Of a stretch of DNA of 64,000 nucleotides, positions 14,801 to 23,222 are shown in pieces. The notes under the pieces are model-generated. The model did no database searches and had not been told where the DNA came from. It was given only the letters and a program-made list of their open reading frames with translations. Source of the DNA: Plumapathes pennacea. Its lineage: Eukaryota; Cnidaria; Anthozoa; Antipatharia; Myriopathidae. The DNA lies in assembly GCA_964036295.1 (NCBI GenBank), contig OZ038463.1:17595069-17659068 (forward strand). The letters are read 5' to 3'. Each line of letters begins with the position of its first letter. Position 1 is the first letter of the stretch. Both the position numbers and the translations under genes were made by a program.

Positions 14801-16935
14801 ATCGTTCCTGAGGGAATGGAAGAAGACAAGGACTACAAAGTAGGTTTAGATACAATAAGAGTAAAAGAAAGTCCGAGCTTGAAACAGAAAAGTGCACCTT
14901 TACCGCCAAACAACATGCGGAAAGTTCCTTCCTTGAGCCGCGTTGCGATCATGAACAGCTAAGTCACATCAGTCGATATAATCATTGTATTTTTTGTGCT
15001 CGCAGGTGACGTATGACTTGAGGTTCATTCAAGGGATGCCTGACGAGAAGAAGAACGGCAATGCGCGAGAATCTCTCAGCGCGCTGCATGTACGTAAAGT
15101 CAATTTATTGTTTCTTGTGCTCCAGCTGCACACAGCAAAACAACAACAACAACAGAAACACAGGGACATATCGGCAGTGTCGTGATTTATTCAGTGTTAC
15201 ACACATTGTGCGTTACAAAAAGGTACCTAAGACATTCAGTATTACTTGAACTCCAAGCAGGTTGGTTTGTATACCAGAGATTCCTGCATGTATTTTAAAT
15301 GAGTGAAACGTCAAACACAGAAAGTACAACATTTAAGGAAAGTACACGATCGACCAGAGATGAGGATTAGATTTGTCCATCTCTCTTCTGCAGACCATGG
15401 TAAAGTATCAGCGCTTGGAGTGTCTCAAACATCCACTCTGTACAGTTCTTATGGACATTAAATGATAAGTCTACAAACATAATAATGTGTTAGGATCCGT
15501 CTAAACGTGTATCATAATGTACACGGAATGCCAATCAATGTGTGTTTTTTTTTGTATCGTAGCATTAAAAACATTTTGAGAGCTGACTTTGAAAAATTTT
15601 CTCGTGTTTTCTACGATCAAATTCGCAAGGAACTGTTGTCCTGAGAAAACCCGGACCTGTAGTTTTGATCCAGTTGCATTTAACTATTATACCATCGTAA
15701 AAAAGCCTTGACTGTGGAAAATACACTGTAATTTTTAAGTCATTAATTATACATAAAGCAGAAAGTTTTATTTTTAACTTATTGTAACTTACCCAAAGAA
15801 ACTTCAGCAGTTTGAGAGAAACAAAAAAAGAAAACATATCGAAGGTGTAAGAAGGTGCCGTAATGCCCTCTTGCACACCTCGTGTCACATGAAATTGCAT
15901 CCGTTCCCTTAGCCTTCCCAGCTACAGCACTGTAGTTTAACCAACAAACTCGTCAAAAGTGTTAAAATTCACAATTTTTGACAATTTTTAAGCTAATTCT
16001 GCCCGGGCCCACATTCGACAGTATCCAGATAAGGTTGTAAGCAATTTAGCGCTTGACAGTTATAACATGATTGTATGTACAACTCTGATTTTAACGCAGG
16101 AGGAAGTTCGGCTTAATTTGTGCGTTTGTCAACCAAGGAGTGTACGTTCTGTTTATCTCGCTACTGATGTCGATGATGACGAAACTTGTTGAGCAAACAC
16201 CTCAGAATGCAACCAACAACTCGAGTTCTGAGGCATATGTAAGTCAACTGTCCTTGTGTAGATGAGCATTGTTTAATGTCCTAATTTTTTGATGGTTTTC
16301 TTTCCCATATTTTTTCTATTTATTATGTAAGCTCACTACTAGTTCAAATAAACTGCCTTGTTGTTTTGTCTTGACTGTTTTATTTTGTTTGTTAATTTTT
16401 TTTCTTTTGACATATATTTTTGAATTGACTGATTATTTTGTCTTGACTGATATGTTTTCCTTTTGTCCAGAGCAAATCCCTGATAGAAATTAGTTTCGAA
16501 AATGAAGCGTTTTACGCCATGGTGGCCGTTTTCCTTATCATCGCTTGCTGTTACAACTTGGCAAAGGAGCCATTTCAAATATTTGACGAGGTAAGTACTT
16601 AACGACAATAAATCTTCTCAATTTATCAAAGACGTTTAAAATGACTTCCGCGTCGAACAATCCCACAATCCTTTGCGAAAGTTAATTCAAACGCAATCAC
16701 CTTTTCATTTTTAAAATAGCGAATTGCGACTTCTACGTCCAATTTTACATCTCTCTAAACTCGTTGTCTCCCTTCTTTAGGGATACAAGTATTTTTTCAG
16801 TATCAACAATTGGTTAGAGGTAACGCTGTACGTTTTGACTGTGGTTTCGCTGGTGAAACCGTCTAATAAAGCCAGCGCGGAGATGAGTTTGTGTGTTTTC
16901 CTGGTGTGGATTGTACTCTTACACTACATTAGCAA
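913..16935 (+). CDS. TRPA1-like ankyrin-repeat cation channel, 5' 22 exons (partial)
   Basis: Probable exons: 913-1140, 5398-5506, 6458-6633, 7021 to about 7141, 7778-7886, 8667-8764, 9245-9292, 9808-9941, 10781-10829, 11273-11464, 11729-11815, 12079-12164, 12567-12728, 12930-13044, 14098-14267, 14528-14612, 14783-14839, 15006-15089, 15394-15464, 16100-16238, 16471-16590 and 16781-16935. Apart from exon 4/5 and exon 19, junctions are GT-AG and phases match. The product of about 865 residues has a hydrophilic N-terminus, a long ankyrin array (TPLH motifs), the TRPA1-type pre-S1 linker and S1 to S3/S4. This order and length match animal TRPA1, a plasma-membrane channel for chemical or thermal irritants. 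S5, pore, S6 and the C-terminus are not found in the window. The gene is either truncated or has exons beyond the transposon block. Two splice anomalies raise the possibility of a decaying allele or pseudogene. Confidence 0.85.
2921..3479. repeat. 559-bp near-perfect palindrome
   Basis: Bases 2921-3199 and 3201-3479 are reverse complements with a single-base centre at 3200 (AAGTGCT-G-AGCACTT). I saw one arm mismatch, in the CTGCACGGA(C/G)AAACTTG stretch. Outside the arms the flanks differ. A palindrome of this length without a spacer is either a foldback-type insertion or duplication, or an assembly or cloning artefact. Confidence 0.85.
3882..4115. mobile_element. MITE-like repeat with TTGCAACG motifs
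   Basis: The left end reads GTGAGACAGTACTGGCCGAT then TTGCAGCGACG. The reverse complement of the right end reads GTGTTACACTGGTTGATTTG then CAACGACG, so the termini are imperfect inverted repeats. Several TTGCAACG-type words and a small palindrome (GGGTGTAAGTTACACCC) lie inside. No target duplication was established. Confidence 0.45.
5398..8764 (+). CDS. TRPA1-like exons 2-6: first ankyrin repeats
   Basis: Exon 2 (5398-5506) encodes HYGCLHRAALSGK. It ends in phase 1, and exon 3 (6458) supplies the two bases that complete an Asp codon. Exon 3 carries GKTPLHCAV and DDTPLHTAV repeats and ends at an AGG|GTATGC donor (6633/6634). Exon 4 starts at 7021 (ALLRDG then GCTPLHTAA). Exon 5 (7778-7886) carries NMTPLAHAAL, ends G|GTAAGT and joins exon 6 at 8667 to give Ala. 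Exon 6 carries STLLHMAVESG and ends at 8764 before GTGAGC. The one unresolved junction is the 3' end of exon 4, where no GT donor gives the required phase. Confidence 0.8.
7385..7422. repeat. Poly(C) followed by (CT)n
   Basis: A run of about 22 C residues followed by CT dinucleotides in intron 4. It is a simple repeat and its length is likely to vary or be misassembled. Confidence 0.85.
8310..8645. mobile_element. MITE abutting the acceptor of TRPA1-like exon 6
   Basis: The left end AGAGCCATTTTCGGATGACT (continuing GTCGAAA) and the reverse complement of the right end (AGAGCGCTTTTTGTATGACT, continuing GTCGAAA) form terminal inverted repeats of about 27 bp. A related end lies at about 28894-28920 with the closer match CATCCGAAAACGGCTCT. 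The right terminus stops about 20 bases before the exon 6 start at 8667. The element therefore supplies the likely branch-point region of that intron. Confidence 0.7.
9245..12164 (+). CDS. TRPA1-like exons 7-12: middle ankyrin repeats
   Basis: Exon 7 (48 bases) encodes VVELCLNEGAS. Exon 8 carries STPVHLASSYGYMDILDIL and ends in phase 2 at 9941 before GTGAGC, completed to Lys by exon 9 (10781). Exon 10 (11273-11464) encodes a full repeat, GRTALMLAAARH, and most of the next, KTVLHHAIG. Exon 11 carries NTPLHFASRHG and exon 12 carries EIPLHIAAR. Every junction is GT-AG and phase-consistent, so the array appears intact. Several introns hold MITEs or simple repeats. Confidence 0.85.
9450..9678. mobile_element. 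MITE in TRPA1-like intron 7
   Basis: GCCAATTCAATAAACA near 9452 is matched in inverted orientation by TGTTTATTGAATTGGC ending at 9676. A second inverted block (ATTTTACAAGTTGGAC against GTCCAACTTGTAAAAT) lies inside. This is a typical short non-autonomous inverted-repeat element, about 230 bp. The target duplication is not clear. Confidence 0.6.
10182..10424 (-). repeat. Dispersed repeat, inverted copy of 19745-19986
   Basis: About 240 bases match, in reverse orientation, the segment at 19745-19986. Shared words include GCAGCACTTGTTGTCAATGA, TTCTTCGTAACGGT and TTTGCGATCCACATGTGCAA. It lies in TRPA1-like intron 8; the other copy lies in an intron of the P-like transposase. It is followed by GCCCGCTCAG-containing sequence of the same repeat class. 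Confidence 0.7.
11849..11891. repeat. (AG)n microsatellite
   Basis: About 20 AG dinucleotides in the intron after TRPA1-like exon 11. Confidence 0.95.
12567..14267 (+). CDS. TRPA1-like exons 13-15: distal ankyrin repeats
   Basis: Exon 13 (12567-12728) carries RTPLHLAAQEGHVELVEF. It ends in phase 2, and exon 14 (12930) completes a Cys codon and continues with GQTPLHYAALQGS. Exon 15 (14098-14267) has NTALHMAAQGGHADIVKYLL and then a degenerate last repeat, ILDIAIEARQESVAMAI. This is the position in TRPA1 where the ankyrin stack ends before the linker. The intron between exons 14 and 15 holds a roughly 690-bp transposon (13219-13911). Confidence 0.85.
13219..13911. mobile_element. Terminal-inverted-repeat element in TRPA1-like intron 14
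   Basis: The left end CGTATTCCCTCGATTAAGCG (then CCC) is matched by the reverse complement of the right end, CGTATTTCCTCGATTAAGCG (then CCC). Further CGATTAAG(C/T)GCCC copies lie inside. The element carries a nested hairpin (13531-13709). No long open frame is present, so it is non-autonomous. Confidence 0.65.
13531..13709. repeat. 68-bp-arm hairpin within the intron 14 element
   Basis: Bases 13531-13598 and 13642-13709 are inverted copies with about one mismatch and a 43-base loop. They contain GTGGTAAATAAGAGTCC, and a third partial copy of that word lies near 13412-13431. It is probably a smaller MITE nested in the larger element. Confidence 0.7.
13983..14004. repeat. Poly(T) tract
   Basis: A run of about 22 T residues in the intron upstream of TRPA1-like exon 15; a simple repeat. 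Confidence 0.9.
14528..15089 (+). CDS. TRPA1-like exons 16-18: pre-S1 linker
   Basis: Exon 16 (14528-14612) continues the Arg codon split at exon 15 and encodes RWKEVLRKTTHGSHTQIQLL. Its Trp and spacing match the segment after the last ankyrin repeat in animal TRPA1 (family knowledge). Exon 17 (14783-14839) encodes IFLDHCIVPEG. Exon 18 (15006-15089) encodes VTYDLRFIQG and ends ESLSALH. Both resemble TRPA1 linker sequence around the conserved EPLTALN motif. Exons 16 to 18 end in phase 0 with canonical donors. Confidence 0.8.
15394..15464 (+). CDS. TRPA1-like exon 19, with AT instead of GT at the donor
   Basis: The exon follows CTCTTCTGCAG and encodes MVKYQRLECLKHPLC, a good match to the TRPA1 segment just before S1. 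The protein-guided exon end is at 15464, where the last two bases (TG) join G of exon 20 to make the Trp expected in the family (KW followed by RKFG). The intron then begins ATAAGT rather than GTAAGT. If it is not spliced, the next in-frame codon is TGA and the protein stops before any membrane segment. Confidence 0.75.
16100..16935 (+). CDS. TRPA1-like exons 20-22: S1 to S3/S4 membrane segments
   Basis: Exon 20 (16100-16238) encodes RKFGLICAFVNQ followed by a hydrophobic S1 and a loop with NATNNSS sequons, as expected of an extracellular S1-S2 loop. Exon 21 (16471-16590) has S2 (MVAVFLIIACC). Exon 22 (16781-16935) begins GYKYFFSINNWLEV, the conserved S3 entry of TRPA1, and runs into S4. It ends in phase 2 before GTGAGT. 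The next expected exon, with the rest of S4, S5 and the pore, was not seen in the following sequence. Confidence 0.8.
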
Positions 16936-17888
16936 GTGAGTCCTAACTCCATCGTTCCTCTACACAATTCGTAACTTCTGCTGTTTAATAAGAACCCTTT
17001 CTGAGCTAAAAATTCCAAGTTCTAACTATTCACAAAGAAAATACACCAGACATTATGAGATAAGGTGCATATAGTACGTGCGATATGATTGGTGAACGCT
17101 GACGAATTCTGTGTGCATTATAACTCAACATAGCACGCACGCGTCAATTTGACGGCAGCTTGTGTCAAACTCGAATAGAGAACTTTTCAGCGTGCGTCCA
17201 CAGGCAGCCCACAAGGTGTTACTAAGTCACGCCTGATCGGTCATGGTCTGATGACGTCACGGCCGATCGGTTAATAAGGATTTGTATGGGGAGATTTTCA
17301 AATCACATTTTATGCGTGAAAATAAAACAATCTTTCTCCTAAAATTCGTCAGATAACATTACGAGTCCTTATTTACCGTTTAAGGTGACTTTCGAGGCGA
17401 TTTGGCGCCGATTTAGCGATTTTTTTTTGTGCTGCCCGTCTATGTACTGATATTTTGGGAAGGCAGGAAGCCAAATGCCTAAAATCCCCGACTCGCTCTT
17501 ACATAATCGCCGATTTCTCCCCGAAATCATCGCTTAAACGCCATCTGGCTCCGGCACAGAACAGAACGACGACTAGACTTCTCAGACACATCGACATGCA
17601 GCCGATAAACGCTGTTTCTCCATGCGAAAATGCTAGCGAAAGCTCGGCAACTTCGATTCCTAGATCATCGGACAGTTATGCATGGACCAGAAAAAAACCG
17701 TTGGTGTCAATTTGAATCCCCACCACCCCTCCCCGAGTGACAATTTTTTCAAACGTTCGCTCAAACCGAATGCCAGACCTCACCCGCCTGGGTAAAATTT
17801 GACACTTCCGGTGAGTTCCGGCCCAGTGAATTTATTTAAAATTGCGTACTGTCAGAACTTAACTGATCTCCCGGCGTCCACCGGCGAA
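16936..17888. other. Junction between the TRPA1-like gene and the P-like transposase
   Basis: No coding exon was recognised. At about 17236 the sequence TGATGACGTCACGG, followed by TGTATGGGGAGATTTT, resembles the terminus of the inverted-repeat element at 45419 (TGTGACGTCACGG and TGTATGGGAGATTTT). It may mark the left end of the P-like transposon. The stretch 17400-17888 would then be its 5' UTR. Confidence 0.4.
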
Positions 17889-18558
17889 ATGAAAGCTTCA
17901 TCGAAAGCAAAGCGCTCATATAGCTACAGCTACAGTCACGCTGCAAAACTCTGGTAGGTTTTATCGGCACAAGTCAGCTTGAAAATCATTCGGCTTTAAT
18001 GATTTTAAATCATTACTTAACTTTCCATTCCAGGTTCTTGAATAATTTTGAATTTCACTATGGACAGTTGACTCCGGCTAACGAGATTCTCCAGCAGTAT
18101 ATCAGCGAAAAGGAGCAACTGTCTTTCGTGCTGAATAGTGCATCACTTGGAAGGATTATTCGAGATGTCTTTGGGAATTCGGTGAAACTTTGCCGTCCAA
18201 GAATCGCAGGCTCCAGACATTATGCTTACGTGAATTTGTCCGCGAAGATTCATTCGCCCACAAAATCACTGTCAGAAGTTGCTGATCTGAAAGGATGGGT
18301 CTACCGACCGTGCAATAGCACAAGTTTCAAGTTCAACAAATTCAGTGGCATATACATAAATTTGACAGAACTTATTTTGGAATTAAATGTCAATTTTGAA
18401 AAAGCATCCTTTGTAGTTAAAGGATTTCCCGGGTGCTGTGTTACCAGCGAGGAACTCGAATTTGATTGCGAACTGATATCGAACACTGGTCTCGAGCTGA
18501 TCTTGGATTTTATGAACAGCTACGGTTTGTGCTCTGGCGTTAGTGTACCGGAAAAACT

Positions 18559-18619
18559 TAGCCTGCGTAGCGGCCTCGAGGAACTAGTTCCCAGTCCCTC
18601 GAGGCCGCTACGCAGGCTA
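18559..18619. mobile_element. 61-bp palindromic mini-element with 9-bp target duplication
   Basis: The insert begins TAGCCTGCGTAGCGGCCTCG and ends with its reverse complement, giving arms of about 23 bp around a loop of about 15 bases. It is flanked by direct repeats GGAAAAACT at 18550-18558 and 18620-18628. Taking out the insert plus one duplication (70 bases) joins the upstream and downstream transposase frames exactly. A 9-bp duplication suggests a Mutator-type transposase acting in trans (inference). Confidence 0.85.
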
Positions 18620-19619
18620 GGAAAAACTGTGCACTCGCCTGCGAGAGTCAGATCCTATATGTAGACGGGCTTCCGTAAGCATGGGGGAATCTCCGGAGGC
18701 TGTCACGGAAAGGATCATCTCAACTAGGTGTATGGTTTTCGCTGGAAAAGATGGCCTTTGCTGCTCCGCCTGTGCAAAAGCTGTGACATGTCTGAGAAAA
18801 CGGAAAGAATGCAATAACGCACCTAAGACCAAGAACCAGGTTTTGAACAGAGAAGATCTTCTCACCAAGCTGAAGAATGTAACTCGGGAGAAGAATAACG
18901 CCCAAGACAGGAAGCAGTACTGGAAAAAGAAGTTCGAAAGTCAGTGTCTGATGGTCAACAGAGAAGATCATGACGATTACATGTCCATGATGGAAAAGAT
19001 ACAGTCGCAAAATCTAACAGACGACCTGCGCATCCTGTTTGACCAGCAGCAGAAGGCTTTGAGAACTTCCTTACCGTTTCAGTATCGGTGGCACCCAAAG
19101 TAAGTTGGTAGTACAGACGATTTTTTGACTAAATCCTATTCTCTCCCTGCTAAGAAGGTCAGGGCAAAAGAAGAGGCACAAAAAAGTTATTCATCAAACG
19201 ATTGAATCTTGCTTCTGAATGGCTCAGTATTTTTAACAAATTGTACTTGGTGCCTTTTTTTTCCTGTGCAGAATCATCAAACTATGTCTGGAAATCCATG
19301 CCTCGTCTTCCAAAGCATTTTGCAAGTTGAAAGATTACATTATTTTGCCCAGCAGCAGGCTACTCAGGTAATATATGAAGTCTTAATATATCCATCAATC
19401 AATTGCCAGCCTTACGTAAAGGCAGACATTTTTTCGACACCTGTAAAGAAAACTAATACGAAATTATCGCTTGTTCATCGTAAGAAAGCTTTAGCCTGGG
19501 AAACGTCTCGGGCATGAAATATAATAGAAACTGAAATTGAATAATGCCGCATTTCGGTATATACGGTATGTATTGCTATCCTTGCTGAAATAAATACTAT
19601 TATTATATGGCACTGATAC

Positions 19620-19760
19620 TACGCACGCTACGATTGGTTAATTTACCGGTCCATACTTTCCTGTACGGACCGCAAATTGATTTTACGCACGTTCTGATTG
19701 GTCAATTTTACCGGTCCATAACTTACTGTACGGACCGCAAAATCAGTTTGCACATGTGGA
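19620..19760. repeat. Tandem pair of about 65-bp units with GTACGGACCGCAAA
   Basis: Two adjacent units share TTACCGGTCCATA, CTGTACGGACCGCAAA and GATTGGT. The same words form the arms of the hairpin element at 20771-20930, so both belong to one repeat family. It lies in the intron after transposase exon 3. Confidence 0.7.
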
Positions 19761-19986
19761 TCGCAAATGATTACTCGAAAAGTTGCTAAACGTTTGTCAT
19801 AAAAGGCCCAGAAGTGCAATGGGAAGTTTAAACGTTCCGGATACTCACTGTTAAGTTATGATGATCGGGGAAAGTTTACAATCTTAGAAAATGACCGTTA
19901 CGAAGAAGGAAAACGTCCGAGGAAAAAATTGCTTGCGACCTTAGCCGTCATTGACAACAAGTGCTGCAGAGTATGGAGGGTTTTTT
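19745..19986 (+). repeat. Dispersed repeat, inverted copy of 10182-10424
   Basis: Same repeat as at 10182-10424 in opposite orientation. It contains TTTGCACATGTGGATCGCAA, GTTACGAAGAAGG and TCATTGACAACAAGTGCTGC. It lies within the 1.6-kb intron between transposase exons 3 and 4. Confidence 0.7.
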
Positions 19987-20770
19987 CACCCCTGTGTTAA
20001 AATTTGCACACTTGCCAGGAAGAAAGTGGAAAGCGAACAATCACCGTGAACAGTTATGACTAAAACCGTGCAAGAATCAAGTTTTGCAGACATGTTTGCT
20101 CGTCATGGCGCACTGTGAAGACTGTAAATAAATTTTTCACAATGCAAGAGAACTCTGTATTTCGAAATCACTGACTGGGACAAAAACGCCGTGGTGATTT
20201 GAGGACGTTCATTTTGCTGGAAGAAACCTAAACGCTCCACGAGGGGGCAGAAAAATTAAGCGGTGAGTTTTGAATAATATAACTTTCAACGATGTGTCGG
20301 TCGCACTTTGTGATGAAATGATTTTCTTTTAGTGCCATTTTGCCTTCTACATTATTGTACGTGTAAGAAACTTATTCAAAAGAATAAAAAATACTCTGAG
20401 TTACAAAGCAGTTTCTTCTGGAAAGAGATAAGACTGCAGTTTTTTTAAATCTTTAGTGAGCGAGCAAGGGCGAGTTTGAGTCGTTCACCGAATAAAGTTC
20501 ACTGCAGTGTCGTTGTTTGACACACGCTATGGGCCATTTCATTCAGCTCAGAACAAATTAGTATTTATCTAGGCAGTTGGTTCGGCAGACGCTTATTTTC
20601 TTTCAAGATTTTCAAATCAGTAGAATTGTAAGCTGTTAACTGAATTTGTTGTGAAAACAAACGTGCGTAATTCATGCCTGATCGCGATTGATGTTGTTGA
20701 ATGAACAAGACGAGTACTCGTTGGGGCCTTGTTTTATGTTTGCTGAAAGATCTAAAGCCATATAATAAAT

Positions 20771-20930
20771 ATCTTATTAACCTCGTTTGCTTGGTCCGTA
20801 CCGTAAGTTATGGATCCTCGTTTTTTTCGTCGCCTTATGGCCCTCGCGCGAAGCGCGCTCGGGCCATAAGGCGACGAAAAAAACTCGGTCCATAACTTAC
20901 TGTACGGACCGCGCGCTCGGTTAATAAGAT
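20771..20930. mobile_element. 160-bp hairpin MITE in transposase intron 3
   Basis: The ends ATCTTATTAACC and GGTTAATAAGAT are inverted repeats. Inside, GGTCCGTAC(C/A)GTAAGTTATGG and GTTTTTTTCGTCGCCTTATG pair with the opposite arm around a short CGCGCGAAGCGCGC centre. The whole element can fold into one long hairpin. Confidence 0.75.
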
Positions 20931-23222
20931 CTATTTATATACACGTTCTGAAGTGAGTGAGGAATTCGTATTAAAGTTATTTAATTTTTCGAATTTCAGG
21001 TACTACAAGAAGTCAATTCCACTGTCTTCAGGTTGGAATGCTGACGTTTTTGTCTGGTGTAAAAAGGAGGCTGAACGTCTAAATCTGAAAGAGGCGGACC
21101 GATGGGGTGGACTGATTTTCGACGAGATGACTATTCAGGTGACTCAATGCTTTAATTACTGTACGTATTTCCTTCGTGCCTTGTTCTCATTACCTCCCGC
21201 TGTCCTGTCATCCAATCGAAGTACCCAAAGATTAGACCAAATAACATATATATATTACTACATTCATTGGGCCGTCCTTTCTAAAACAGGAAGACCTCCA
21301 GTTTGTAAAGATCAACGGGAAAAGCAAACTTGTCGGAGCTGTGTGTCTTGGAAAGACGTACGAGTACATGCGCATTTTAACTGGCGGTGGGTTAAATATA
21401 TGTTTAAACTATCTTGTACAATGAAATTCAGTTCCTTTGTCCTAAACATTTTAACGTGTGCATAAAAAAATATCTTCTCTTTGATGTAGGCAACAGAGAA
21501 CTAGAAGTCGCAAAGAAAGTGATGCAGTTCGCGCTAGTTACAGACAGTGGCTTCAGATTCGCATTGGCCCATTTTGCGGTTGCTACGCTTCCAGCAGCGG
21601 TCTTGGTAGAGAAATTCTGGCAAGGTGTGAAGTGGTGTGGTCGCGCTGGTTTCAGGTAATAAAAACGTATGAATTATTCGTCAGACACAGACAGTATCAA
21701 ATGTTCAAAAAATAGACTGCTGTCAGATAATTCAAATATTATGACGTCACACACTGGAACTCTGTTATAAATTTGAACAACTGTGTTTATCTAATGTGAT
21801 TAAAACTACAATTGTGCGCTTCAGTCTCTTTTCGACACTTAACCTGTAGAATTGTCTAATATTTCCCGTTTGATAGAATATACTGGACACTATGTGATGG
21901 TGGTGAACCAAACAGATCTTTTATAAAGATGCTGTTTCCCCATTCTGATCCAGTATCTGCCCATTTTGTTGCCCACAACCCCCATACCGGAGGAAAATTA
22001 GCCGTCATGGTTGATTGTAAGGTAATTCACGCACTCGTCTAGTGTAGTTCAGTTTGTGGTACTCTAAAACCAGGAGGAAAACTTTAAAAAATTCTCGATC
22101 TCAGTTATCGTGGCTTCGTTTCTGAACGGACCAGCTTATTTGTATCAATCTATATTCAAAGTTTTTACATTTTTTTTATTTTCCCCAGCATAATTTTAAG
22201 AAAATTCGCAACAACTTGATGAAAAGTACAGCTAGAAAAAACAGCCTGCGACAGCTAAAGAAAAATGGCCAGCAAATAGTCTTCCAGCAATGGAAGGACG
22301 CCTACGCTTGGGATTGCGAAAACCATTCCTTGCCCCTACACGAGAAACTATCTGATGAACACTTTGATCTGTCCCCCAAATCCAAAATGAGGAACAAGCT
22401 TGCTGAAGACTTGCTAGATGAAAAGATGTTCTATCTCATGAAGGTATACACTAACATTTTAAAGGCAAAACGGAGACTGGTCATGGAGTTGTGACTTAGT
22501 TTCCCCAACCATGTTTGTCTAAGGGCCGGATTAACTCGATGTGAATAACAACGTCTGGAACCGGCTTGTTCTAAGCAAAAAAAATTTTCACAAATCTAAT
22601 TAGTAGATACTTTTTAAACCCTCTCTGTTATCACTGAATGTTTACTGTTCATTGACCATTATTTGTCTTCAGGAATACAAGAAACACGTACTATCTGAAA
22701 GCGGCAGACAAGCGGCCGAATCTTTGGACCAGTCCATAGAGTTGCTGGAGCACACTAGTCGATTGATATCATTATTTCATAGCAAACAGCTCCTGGAAAC
22801 CACTCATGATACGAGAATTACCAGTGCACAAAGTTTTCTTGAGTACATGAGATTATGACAAACTGTGGTTTGACTTGCAATCAATGGTGATGGGATTTGA
22901 AGCCGTCATTAAAATGAAGACCACCGCATTTCCAGGAGCTGTTATCAAGCCAGTGCTTGTGAACCAAGATGTTTTGGAGAACATTTTTTGCCAGGTCAGG
23001 GGAATGAATGCTCAAAATAACCACCCAAGGTATCAACTGTACCAATCGAGCATCAGGTCTGTTAACCTGGGACAGACCCTGCTCAGCAAGAAAGGAAACA
23101 CTGGGGGCGATAAAGATTCTCTCCCTTGCGCTGGCCTCCCAGTGCCACACCCTTTCCGAAAGGGTAATCAGCCAAATCCAGATGTAGCTACTTGGAATCA
23201 GCTGGCTACAGTTCAATTTAAT

